From assembly GCA_964528575.1 (NCBI GenBank), contig CAZGTQ010000112.1:1-11458 (forward strand): DNA of 11,458 nt. Direction: 5' to 3'. The stretch comes from CAZGTQ01 sp964528575 (lineage in GTDB: Bacteria > Planctomycetota > UBA1135 > GCA-002686595). Position 1 is the first letter of the stretch. Each line of letters starts with the position of its first letter. Shown here piece after piece: positions 1 through 5,823 of the stretch. Under the pieces are notes generated by a model. That model saw only the letters and a program-made list of their open reading frames with translations. It was not told the origin of the DNA and did not search any database. The position numbers and the translations under genes were made by a program.

Positions 1-1
1 G

Positions 2-595
2 AGCGCCGATCCGCGGCTCGACCCGATCGATCTCGGCGCGATCGTGCGGCGTCTCTCGATTCGCGTGCTGAACGCCGAGCAGGAGCCGATCTTCGACGCG
101 ACCGTCTGGCTGGGCGCCACGCGCGTCTTCGTCGACGAGCGGGGGACGTGGCCCGTGCTCACGACGAACCCGGCCGTCGACCTGCGCGTCACGGCGCCCG
201 GACACCGGCCGCTCGAGCTGCGCAACGTCGCCGCCGACCGCACCGTGCTCCTCGAGCCCGGCATCCCGGTGCGTCTCTTCGTCGCAGGCATGCCCGCGCC
301 GCCGCTCGGCGTGCGCGCCGTGCTCGAGCGCGCGGACGATCCCGACGCGGGCACCGAGGTCGCGCTCGTCGGCGCGGACGGCGAGGCCGAGCTGCTCCTG
401 CCCGCCCGCGGCACCTACCGCGTGTTCCTCGTGCTGACCGACGAGCGCGACGACGCGGTCCGCAGCGTGGAGCTGCGCCCCGGCGGCGCGTCGGACTTCG
501 GCACGATCGACGTCGAGGACGCGCAGGCCGAGCAGCGCTTCGACTTGGCGCTGTCGCCGGAGATCATCGAGGACGCGCTGGAGCGCTTGCGCTGA
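2..595 (+). CDS. C-terminal part of a carboxypeptidase-regulatory-like (beta-sandwich) domain protein, 5' partial
   Basis: The reading frame is open from base 2, so the gene almost certainly begins left of the window. A GTG at 44 is a possible internal start, but it has no Shine-Dalgarno sequence and would cut directly into the first fold. The visible 197 residues hold two short beta-rich units. The first starts L-S-I-R-V-L-N-A-E-Q-E-P-I and has the feel of a carboxypeptidase regulatory-like or Ig-like domain: alternating hydrophobic strands, a D-E-R-G-T turn, then V-T-A-P-G-H-R-P. The second runs from P-G-I-P-V-R-L-F-V to R-G-T-Y-R-V-F-L-V-L. Such domains usually sit in repeats on large secreted or surface proteins and are structural, with no catalytic residues. 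The tail (I-I-E-D-A-L-E-R-L-R) is a short helix. It converges on the minus-strand membrane cassette. The family is inferred from pattern only. Confidence 0.6.
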   Translation, partial: SADPRLDPIDLGAIVRRLSIRVLNAEQEPIFDATVWLGATRVFVDERGTWPVLTTNPAVDLRVTAPGHRPLELRNVAADRTVLLEPGIPVRLFVAGMPAPPLGVRAVLERADDPDAGTEVALVGADGEAELLLPARGTYRVFLVLTDERDDAVRSVELRPGGASDFGTIDVEDAQAEQRFDLALSPEIIEDALERLR

Positions 596-712
596 GCGGG
601 CGTCCGCGGCGCGCAGGCGCCGCGCGAACGAAGCGCGCCCCGCGCGCGGAGAGCACGTCGAGGAGGTCCTCGGTGCCGGCCACGGCGGGGCGCGTGAGCG
701 CGGAACGCTCGC
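596..712. other. Convergent intergenic gap with short inverted repeats
   Basis: This is the gap between two converging genes. A perfect 8-bp inverted repeat with a GCAG loop lies at 605-624 (CGCGGCGC / GCGCCGCG), ten bases after the left gene's stop. A 5-bp stem with a 5-base loop lies at 696-710, directly after the stop of the minus-strand cassette. Either could help end transcription, but neither is followed by a T-run, and short GC-only hairpins arise easily by chance in DNA this rich in G and C. No gene is supported here. Confidence 0.3.
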
Positions 713-1504
713 TCAGGTCGTGCCCGAGGACGTTCCGCTGGGGCGGGCCGACGAGGTGCCGCCGAAGGAGCCCGGTCCGCCGGTCGAAGTTGAGCTCGCG
801 CTGCGTGCGGAGCTCGTCTTCTCTTCGACCTTCTCGCGGACGTGCTCGGCCGCGCGGTGGCCCTGCTCGGCCGCCTTCTCTTTCACTTCGTCGCTCTTCG
901 AGCCCATCAGCTCGTCCTCGCGCCGCGACGACGGCAGGAGCGCGCCGAGCGCGGCGCCCGCGGCGATGCCGAGGACGCCGAGCGCCAGGGGCTGCTCCTT
1001 CACCATGCGGTTCCAACCGTCCTGGACGCGCTCGGCGCCGTCCTGGACGCGGTTACGCAGCTCTTCACCCTGACGTGACGCGCGGCGGCGCACGTTGCCC
1101 GCCTTGCGGCGCGCGCTCTGGGCGCCGCTCCGCATCGCCTCGCCCGCGCCGCGCGCCTTGTCGCGCAAGCCCTGCCCCGTCGAAGAGGACGAGCTCGAGT
1201 AGCCGTTGTCGCCGTCGTCGACGTCGTCCTGGCTCGAGGAGCGCGCCAGCCAGGCGATGCCGACGCCCGTCAGGAGCACGGGCAGCGGGTTGTCCCGCAC
1301 ACCGCGCCCGAGGTTGTCGAAGAACGCGCTGACGCTCCGCCAGGGAAGCGTCCGCAGCAGCGCGTCCGCGATCTCGCGCGGATCGAGCCGGTCTCTCAGC
1401 TCGCGGGCGCGCTCGTCGATGCTGGCCCGCGTGTCGTCGAGCTCGAGCTCGATCTCGCGGCAACTCTTGTGATGATCGTTCCCGTCTCCGTTTCCGTGTG
1501 TCAT
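713..1504 (-). CDS. DUF3618-domain membrane protein
   Basis: This is the last gene of the minus-strand cassette, 263 residues. The start is the ATG at 1504: it overlaps the stop of the upstream gene in an ATGA and has GGAGGA seven bases before it. The frame is open further upstream but only as basic shadow sequence. The N-terminus carries the DUF3618-type amphipathic segment, about residues 16-42 (R-E-I-E-L-E-L-D-D-T-R-A-S-I-D-E-R ... R-L-D-P). A first membrane segment lies at about 73-88, then a Ser/Asp stretch (89-109), an Arg/Ala-rich helical region likely to form a coiled coil (110-168) and a Gly/Ala-rich second membrane segment (172-190) ending P-S-S-R-R-E-D-E-L-M-G, typical of the family. 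Residues 201-263 are a charged helix followed by a Ser/Gly/Thr-rich tail. Proteins of this kind are found beside holin-like and YqjD/ElaB-like genes. The molecular role is unknown; an envelope or stress function is an inference. Confidence 0.75.
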   Translation of the reverse strand: MTHGNGDGNDHHKSCREIELELDDTRASIDERARELRDRLDPREIADALLRTLPWRSVSAFFDNLGRGVRDNPLPVLLTGVGIAWLARSSSQDDVDDGDNGYSSSSSSTGQGLRDKARGAGEAMRSGAQSARRKAGNVRRRASRQGEELRNRVQDGAERVQDGWNRMVKEQPLALGVLGIAAGAALGALLPSSRREDELMGSKSDEVKEKAAEQGHRAAEHVREKVEEKTSSARSASSTSTGGPGSFGGTSSARPSGTSSGTT

Positions 1505-2052
1505 ACGTGCGTCCTCCGCGTCTCGTCGCGGATCATGTCGGCGTCTTTGCGCAGCGATCGCGCGGTCCGGGTCGGGGTCAGGTTCGACGCCTTCAAGTCG
1601 CTCCGCCCGCGGCCGAGCAGGACGGCTCCGATGATCGTGACGATGCCGCCGACGATCAGGAGCGAGAGCCACGCGGCGTCGATCCACACGTTGATGCCCA
1701 TCGCGAGCGCGAACAGGAGCATGATCACGCCGGCGTAGGTGACGAGCGCGCCGCTGGAGAGCGCGGTCATGCCGGCGCGGACCTGGTCGACCTTCTCCGC
1801 CAGCTCGGCGCGGGCCAGCTCGGCCTCCTTGCGCACGAGCTTGGTCAGGTCCTCGACCATGCCGGCCACGATCCCCAGCGTGCCGGTGTCGGACCAGCGA
1901 CGCTTCGCGCGGTAGCCGCGCTCGTCCTCGTGCTCCGTGGTCCGAGCCGTCGTCGTCGTCGTCGCCGTCCTCGTGCCCGCGGTCCCCGCGGTTCCCGAGG
2001 TCCCCGCGGACTCTCCGGTCGTGAATCGGTCGGCTCTGTATTCGTCCGTCAT
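1501..2052 (-). CDS. Phage holin family (holin-X type) membrane protein
   Basis: This is the middle gene of the minus-strand cassette, 183 residues. The N-terminal ~45 residues are Thr/Gly/Ala-rich low complexity, encoded partly by a GTC/CGT trinucleotide run at about 1946-1965. Residues 57-95 form a charged amphipathic helix (D-L-T-K-L-V-R-K-E-A-E-L-A-R-A-E-L), the hallmark of the putative actinobacterial holin-X / phage_holin_3_6 family. It is followed by two membrane segments, about 99-118 and 127-147, with a short loop between. The tail holds the L-T-P-x-R-T-x-R-S-L-R-K-D pattern seen in these proteins. Despite the name there are no phage genes nearby, and chromosomal members are thought to be envelope or stress proteins, not lysis factors. 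The gene starts 1 nt after the stop of the first cassette gene and overlaps the DUF3618 gene by 4 nt, so the three are surely co-transcribed. Family call is good; function is unknown. Confidence 0.8.
   Translation of the reverse strand: MTDEYRADRFTTGESAGTSGTAGTAGTRTATTTTTARTTEHEDERGYRAKRRWSDTGTLGIVAGMVEDLTKLVRKEAELARAELAEKVDQVRAGMTALSSGALVTYAGVIMLLFALAMGINVWIDAAWLSLLIVGGIVTIIGAVLLGRGRSDLKASNLTPTRTARSLRKDADMIRDETRRTHV
1512..1517 (-). promoter_or_regulatory. Ribosome binding site for the DUF3618 gene
   Basis: Read on the minus strand this is GGAGGA, seven bases before the ATG at 1504. It fixes that start over the longer open frame upstream and lies inside the end of the preceding gene. Confidence 0.7.
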
Positions 2053-2053
2053 G

Positions 2054-2644
2054 TCAAATCCCTCCGGTCGGCGGCATCGCCTGGCTCGAGCGCTGGAACG
2101 GCGTGCGGTCGCTCTCGTAGCGCGGCATGGCCGACTGGCGCTCGATCGGGCTCACGTGATCGTGGTCGCGGTCGATGTCGTGCTCGGTGTCGTGCTCGGT
2201 GTGACGGCGATCCCCCGAGCTCTTGAGGAAGCGAGCGAGCAGGAGGCCGACCGTCACCGCTCCGGCGAGCACCGCCCCCGGGTTGTCGCGCACGATGCGC
2301 TCGGCGCGGTAGCGGAGCTCTTCGGGATCCTGGTCTCGCAGAGAGGACGCGAGCTGCTCCGCGCCGTGCGCGGCGCGCTCGGTGAGCGAGCACGCCGTCT
2401 TGTTCACGCCCTCCTCGTCGAGGTTCTTGGCGGTTTTGCGCAGCGCGCGGGCGATCTCGTCCGCGCGCTCGGCGACGTTCACCCGCTGCTCCTCGAAGAA
2501 CGTCCGTGCGCGTTCCTTGCCAGCTTCGCGCGCGCTCTCGAGCGTGCTCCGAACTTCATCGCCCGCAGCCTTCGCCTCGGTCACCGTGCGGCGCCGGACA
2601 CTCTGGTCGTCCCGGACACGCTGGTCGTCGTAGTGATATTCCAT
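2054..2644 (-). CDS. ElaB/YqjD (DUF883)-like membrane-anchored coiled-coil protein
   Basis: This is the first gene of the minus-strand cassette, 196 residues, with GAGGA seven bases before its ATG. The N-terminal ~120 residues are highly charged and helical (Glu/Arg/Ala-rich) and should form an amphipathic or coiled-coil region. This is followed by R-D-N-P-G-A-V-L-A and one membrane segment (about 122-140). That order, a long charged helix, then D-N-P, then one short hydrophobic helix, is the plan of ElaB/YqjD-type inner-membrane proteins and of the 'nutrient deprivation-induced' proteins of rhizobia. Unlike short YqjD proteins it continues past the membrane helix with a His/Asp/Arg-rich tail (about 144-165), partly made by a 12-bp tandem DNA repeat, and a Ser/Pro-rich end. 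A role in envelope stress or ribosome tethering is inference from relatives; the family match is by architecture, not by a decisive motif. Confidence 0.6.
   Translation of the reverse strand: MEYHYDDQRVRDDQSVRRRTVTEAKAAGDEVRSTLESAREAGKERARTFFEEQRVNVAERADEIARALRKTAKNLDEEGVNKTACSLTERAAHGAEQLASSLRDQDPEELRYRAERIVRDNPGAVLAGAVTVGLLLARFLKSSGDRRHTEHDTEHDIDRDHDHVSPIERQSAMPRYESDRTPFQRSSQAMPPTGGI
2060..2065 (-). promoter_or_regulatory. Ribosome binding site for the holin-like gene
   Basis: GGAGGG on the minus strand lies seven bases before the ATG at 2052, inside the last codons of the preceding gene. Confidence 0.7.
2176..2199. repeat. Two tandem copies of a 12-bp unit inside the ElaB/DUF883-like gene
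   Basis: TGTCGTGCTCGG occurs twice head to tail without mismatch. On the coding (minus) strand it encodes a repeated Glu-His-Asp-Thr block in the charged tail. It probably arose by slippage duplication. Confidence 0.8.
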
Positions 2645-2651
2645 GAGAGAG

Positions 2652-2656
2652 TCCTC
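2652..2656 (-). promoter_or_regulatory. Ribosome binding site for the first cassette gene
   Basis: GAGGA on the minus strand lies seven bases before the ATG at 2644. All three cassette genes share the same seven-base spacing. Confidence 0.6.
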
Positions 2657-2713
2657 GTCGTTGTCCTAGCGCCGTGTCCGCGGCGTCGTTCGTTGCCTTC
2701 CATCCGCCCCTCG

Positions 2714-2728
2714 ACGTGCAAGGCACGT
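2714..2728. promoter_or_regulatory. Perfect 6+3+6 palindrome, candidate operator
   Basis: ACGTGC-AAG-GCACGT is a perfect dyad with a three-base spacer, 70 bases before the first gene of the minus-strand cassette and over 200 bases before the plus-strand operon. Size and symmetry fit the binding site of a dimeric regulator, more likely acting on the cassette. A small hairpin in the 5' leader is the alternative. There is no regulator gene in the window. Confidence 0.35.
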
Positions 2729-2906
2729 ACCGCGCGCGTCGCGCTCGCTCGCGCCGGAGGCCCTGCGCGCACGGCCGCGAGTACCGCAACGGAAAGGCGG
2801 AAAGTACAACGCGCCGTCGGGCGCCCAGTGACGCTCCGACGCCTCTGCTCGAGGGCGACGGGACCGGGCGAGAGCCTCGAGCCCGCCGCCGAGCGCGACG
2901 CGCGCG

Positions 2907-2935
2907 TTCTCCGCGGGCTCCATCACCTCTACACT
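2907..2935 (+). promoter_or_regulatory. Weak sigma-70-like promoter for the sulfatase operon
   Basis: TTCTCC (3 of 6 matches to TTGACA) and TACACT (4 of 6 to TATAAT) are separated by 17 bases. The -10 element ends six bases before the GTG start at 2942, which places the transcription start at about that codon. The absence of a Shine-Dalgarno sequence there agrees with leaderless translation. The match is weak and could be chance. Confidence 0.3.
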
Positions 2936-2941
2936 GCCGCT

Positions 2942-4768
2942 GTGCGCTTCGCCCGCCCGTTCCTCCCGCTGCTCCTCGCGTCGCTCGCCGCCGCCTGCGG
3001 CCACCCGCAGCGTCCGATCTCGCTCGTCGTGCTCACGCTCGACACGACGCGCGCCGACCGTCTCGGCTGCTACGGCCGTGCCGACGCGGGCACGCCGCAC
3101 CTGGACGGGCTCGCTGCGCGCGGCGCGCGTTTCGAGCGCGCGTACACGCCCGCTCCGATCACGCTGCCCGCGCACGCCGCGCTCTTCACCGGGACGGGCC
3201 CGCGCTTCAACGGTGTGCACGACAACGCGCAGTACCGCGTCGACGAGCGGCTGACGACGCTCGCGGAGGCGCTCGCGGCGCGCGGCTACCGCACCGGCGC
3301 GGTCGTCGGCGGGTACCCGCTGCTCGCCGCGTTCGGCCTCGCGCAGGGCTTCGACTACTACGACGACGTGCTGGACGCGCGCTCGGCCGAGGGCCTGGAG
3401 CGGCGCGCCGAGGAGGTCTCCGCGTCCGCGGCGGGCTGGCTCGGGACGATCGCTCCCGACGAGCCGTTCTTCCTCTGGGCGCACTACTTCGACCCGCACT
3501 GGCCGTACGCCGCGCCCGAGCCGTGGGCGTCGCGCCACGCCGATCCGTACCAGGCGGAGATCGCCTACACCGACGCGTGCATCGGCCGCGTGCTCGAGCA
3601 GCTCGAGCGCGACGGCCGGCTCGACGACACGGTCGTCGTCGCGATCGCCGACCACGGCGAGGGGCTCGGCGAGCACGGCGAGCAGACGCACTCGATGCTG
3701 ATCTACGACGGCACGCTGCGCGTGCCGTTCCTCCTCGCGGGGCCGGGCGTGCCCGCCGGCGTCGTCGTCGAGGACGACGTGCTCGCGACCGACGTGCTGC
3801 CGACCGTCGCCGAGCTCTGCGACTTCCCCGTGCCCGCCGACGCGCGCGGAGCGAGCCTCGTGCCCGCGACGCGCGGCGAGGACCTGCCGCCGCGCCCGCT
3901 GTACGTCGAGAGCTGGTTCCTGCGCCTGCACCACGGCTGGAGCGAGCTCGAGGGCGTCGTGCACGACGGCTGGAAGCTCGTGGAGGCGCCGCGCGCCGGC
4001 CCCGAGCGCGACCTGCTCTACGATCTGAACACCGATCCGAGGGAGCTGAGCGACCGCGCCGCGGAAGAGCCCGAGCGGCTCCAGAGGCTGCGCGCGGCGC
4101 TCGACGCGCTGCGCGCCGAGCAGACGCCCGACGCCCCGTTCGCGGCCGCGCGCGCGCTCGACGACGCGGACCTCGACGCGCTCGCCGAGCTCGGCTACGG
4201 CGGCTACGCCGAGGCGCCCGAGAGCCCGGAGGACGGCGATCCGTCCGCGGTGCATCCGCACGATCGCGTCCGCGCGGCGACGCTGTTCACGATGGCGAAA
4301 GCGGCGATCCAGCGCGGGCTGGTCGACGAGGCGGAGCCGCTGCTCGCCGAGCTCGAGGCGGAGGATCCCGGCGGCGTCGGCACGTTGTTCCTGCGCGCGC
4401 TCGCGCTGACCGAGCGCGGCCGCAGCGATCCGGCGGCGCTCGAGGGCGCGATCGACGCGTACCGTGCAGCGCTCGCGCTCGCCCCGAGCCGCACGCCGAT
4501 CTGGCGCAACCGCGCCGAGGCGCACTTCCTGCGCGGCGAGGTGCTCGACGGCCTCGTCGCGCTGCGCACGGCGCAACGCCTGTCGCCGGCGCTCGCGGCG
4601 CTGCGCACCGATCTCGACCGGGCCGTGCGCCAGGCCGAGCGGATGCTCGTCGCGGGCGAGCTCGAGCTCGATCCGGTGCGCGAGCGCTTGCTCATCGAGC
4701 TCCTGCTCGGCGAGATGGGGAGCAGCTCCGCGGCGCTCGAGGCCCGGCTCGAGGCGCTCGGGGGCTGA
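2942..4768 (+). CDS. Sulfatase-superfamily lipoprotein hydrolase with C-terminal TPR repeats
   Basis: 608 residues from GTG 2942; the frame is open far upstream, but only this start gives a clean lipoprotein signal (R-F-A-R-P-F-L-P-L-L-L-A-S-L-A-A-A-C, Cys19). The alkaline-phosphatase-like fold follows at about residues 26-400. Metal-site motif L-D-T-T-R-A-D-R-L-G-C-Y-G (Asp34) has Thr35 where classic sulfatases have a second Asp. The nucleophile segment is P-I-T-L-P-A-H-A-A-L-F-T-G: Thr74 replaces the Cys/Ser that becomes formylglycine, and His78 replaces the usual Arg. The second metal motif A-D-H-G-E is at 236-240, and the Y-D-G-T-L-R-V-P-F-L-L-A-G-P-G segment is intact. From His438 on, Ala/Leu-rich helical pairs look like TPRs. 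It probably sits in the envelope facing the periplasm. Because a Thr nucleophile is used by phosphoethanolamine and phosphoglycerol transferases of the same superfamily, the substrate may be a phospho- and not a sulfo-ester. First gene of a four-gene operon, 8 nt before the next. Confidence 0.85.
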   Translation: MRFARPFLPLLLASLAAACGHPQRPISLVVLTLDTTRADRLGCYGRADAGTPHLDGLAARGARFERAYTPAPITLPAHAALFTGTGPRFNGVHDNAQYRVDERLTTLAEALAARGYRTGAVVGGYPLLAAFGLAQGFDYYDDVLDARSAEGLERRAEEVSASAAGWLGTIAPDEPFFLWAHYFDPHWPYAAPEPWASRHADPYQAEIAYTDACIGRVLEQLERDGRLDDTVVVAIADHGEGLGEHGEQTHSMLIYDGTLRVPFLLAGPGVPAGVVVEDDVLATDVLPTVAELCDFPVPADARGASLVPATRGEDLPPRPLYVESWFLRLHHGWSELEGVVHDGWKLVEAPRAGPERDLLYDLNTDPRELSDRAAEEPERLQRLRAALDALRAEQTPDAPFAAARALDDADLDALAELGYGGYAEAPESPEDGDPSAVHPHDRVRAATLFTMAKAAIQRGLVDEAEPLLAELEAEDPGGVGTLFLRALALTERGRSDPAALEGAIDAYRAALALAPSRTPIWRNRAEAHFLRGEVLDGLVALRTAQRLSPALAALRTDLDRAVRQAERMLVAGELELDPVRERLLIELLLGEMGSSSAALEARLEALGG

Positions 4769-4776
4769 CTTCGCCC

Positions 4777-5823
4777 ATGGCCCTCGCCGACGAGCTCGCG
4801 CGTTTCGACGCCGGCCTGCCGATCGAGTCCGCGCGCACGCCGCCCGCGTCGTGGTACCGCGACCCGGCGGTGTACGAGCGCGAGCGCGCGACGGTGTTCC
4901 GTCACAACTGGCTCGCCGTCTGCCGCGCCGGCCAGGTCGCGGGTCCCGGTACGTTCGCGAGCGGCGTCGTCGCCGGCGAGCCGTGGGTCGTGACGCGCGA
5001 CGAGGAAGGCACCTTGCGCGCGTTCGCGAACGTGTGCCGTCACCATGCGGCGCTCGTGGCCGATGGCGAGGGAGCGGCGCGCGAGCTCGTGTGCCCGTAC
5101 CACGCGTGGACGTACGCGCTCGACGGCTCGCTCGTGCGCGCGCCGCGCATGGACGGCGCGCGCGACTTCGTGCGCGCGGAGCTCGGGCTCGTGCCGTTGC
5201 GCGTCGCCGTGTGGCGCGGGTACGTGTTCGCGTGCCAGAGCGAGCCGCCCGCGCCGCTCGCCGACGCGCTCGCGCCGCTCGACGAGCGACTGGGCGCGGA
5301 CGAGCTCGTCTTCGCCGCGCGGCGCACGTATGCGCTCGCGTGCAACTGGAAGGTGTTCGTCGACAACTATCTCGACGGCGGCTACCACGTGCCGCACCTG
5401 CACCGCGCGCTCGCCGCCGACCTCGAGCTCGGCGCGTACCGCACGGAGGTCTTCGAGCGCTTCGTCGTGCAGAGCTGCGCGGGCCGCGGCGAGCGGCTCG
5501 AGGGCGCCGCGCTCTACGCGTGGGTGCACCCGAACCTGATGGTCAACCGCTACGGGCCCGTGCTCGACGTCAACGTCGTGCTGCCGACGGGGCCCGAGAG
5601 TTGCGAGGTCGTGCTCGACTGGTACTTCGCGCCGGACGCCGACGGCCCGTTCGTCGAGCGCGCGATCGCCGAGAGCGAAGAGGTCCAGCGCGAGGACGTC
5701 GCGATCAGCGAGCGCGTCCAGGCGGGCCTGCGCTCGCGCGCGTACGACACGGGCCGCTACGCCCCGGCGCTCGAAGCGGGCGCGCACCGCTTCCACCGGA
5801 TCCTGGCGGGCGAGCTCGCATGA
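4777..5823 (+). CDS. Rieske non-heme iron oxygenase, choline monooxygenase-like
   Basis: 348 residues from ATG 4777, 8 nt after the previous stop. There is no good Shine-Dalgarno sequence, so translation is probably coupled. The Rieske [2Fe-2S] site is complete: C87-x-H89-x16-C106-x2-H109. The catalytic domain carries N-W-K-V-F-V-D-N-Y-L-D-G-G-Y-H (190-204), with His204 and His209 as likely iron ligands and Asp307 (in E-D-V) as the likely carboxylate. D-N-Y-L-D-G-G-Y-H, P-N-L-M-V-N-R-Y-G-P (252-261) and Y-D-T-G-R-Y-A-P (323-330) are what I recall from plant choline monooxygenase, and length is similar to the mature plant enzyme. The family adds oxygen to a substrate using electrons from a separate reductase. 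Choline or another quaternary amine is a reasonable guess, but no reductase, betaine-aldehyde dehydrogenase or choline transporter is in the window. Enzyme class is secure, substrate is not. Confidence 0.88.
   Translation: MALADELARFDAGLPIESARTPPASWYRDPAVYERERATVFRHNWLAVCRAGQVAGPGTFASGVVAGEPWVVTRDEEGTLRAFANVCRHHAALVADGEGAARELVCPYHAWTYALDGSLVRAPRMDGARDFVRAELGLVPLRVAVWRGYVFACQSEPPAPLADALAPLDERLGADELVFAARRTYALACNWKVFVDNYLDGGYHVPHLHRALAADLELGAYRTEVFERFVVQSCAGRGERLEGAALYAWVHPNLMVNRYGPVLDVNVVLPTGPESCEVVLDWYFAPDADGPFVERAIAESEEVQREDVAISERVQAGLRSRAYDTGRYAPALEAGAHRFHRILAGELA

Larger units (their letters stand above)
2645..2941. promoter_or_regulatory. Divergent control region between the membrane cassette and the sulfatase operon
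   Basis: These 297 bases separate two divergently transcribed units and must hold both promoters. The least GC-rich patch is at about 2776-2811, with the direct repeat GGAAAG at 2791-2796 and 2799-2804 flanked by two AGTAC copies. On the minus strand it would lie about 150 bases before the first cassette gene and may hold that promoter, but I find no good -35/-10 pair. A palindrome lies at 2714-2728 and a weak plus-strand promoter at 2907-2935 (separate entries). Open frames crossing the region are compositional and lack start signals. Confidence 0.6.

Noticed and set aside
605..624. Calling the 8-bp hairpin a Rho-independent terminator
   Set aside because: No T-run follows on either strand, and hairpins made only of G and C are common by chance in this DNA. 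It is kept only as a low-confidence note for the gap.
1501..2052. Reading the holin-like gene as evidence for a prophage
   Set aside because: No lysin, capsid, tail, integrase or attachment site is present, and the neighbours are the families that accompany chromosomal holin-X genes.
1937..2941. Extension of the sulfatase gene upstream to 1937
   Set aside because: It would overlap two real minus-strand genes and hide the lipoprotein signal that begins at GTG 2942.
2666..4576. Long open frame (over 600 residues) antisense to the sulfatase-like gene
   Set aside because: Its translation is Arg/Ala/Val/Glu-rich with no domain, signal or motif. Long antisense frames are expected when third codon positions are almost all G or C.
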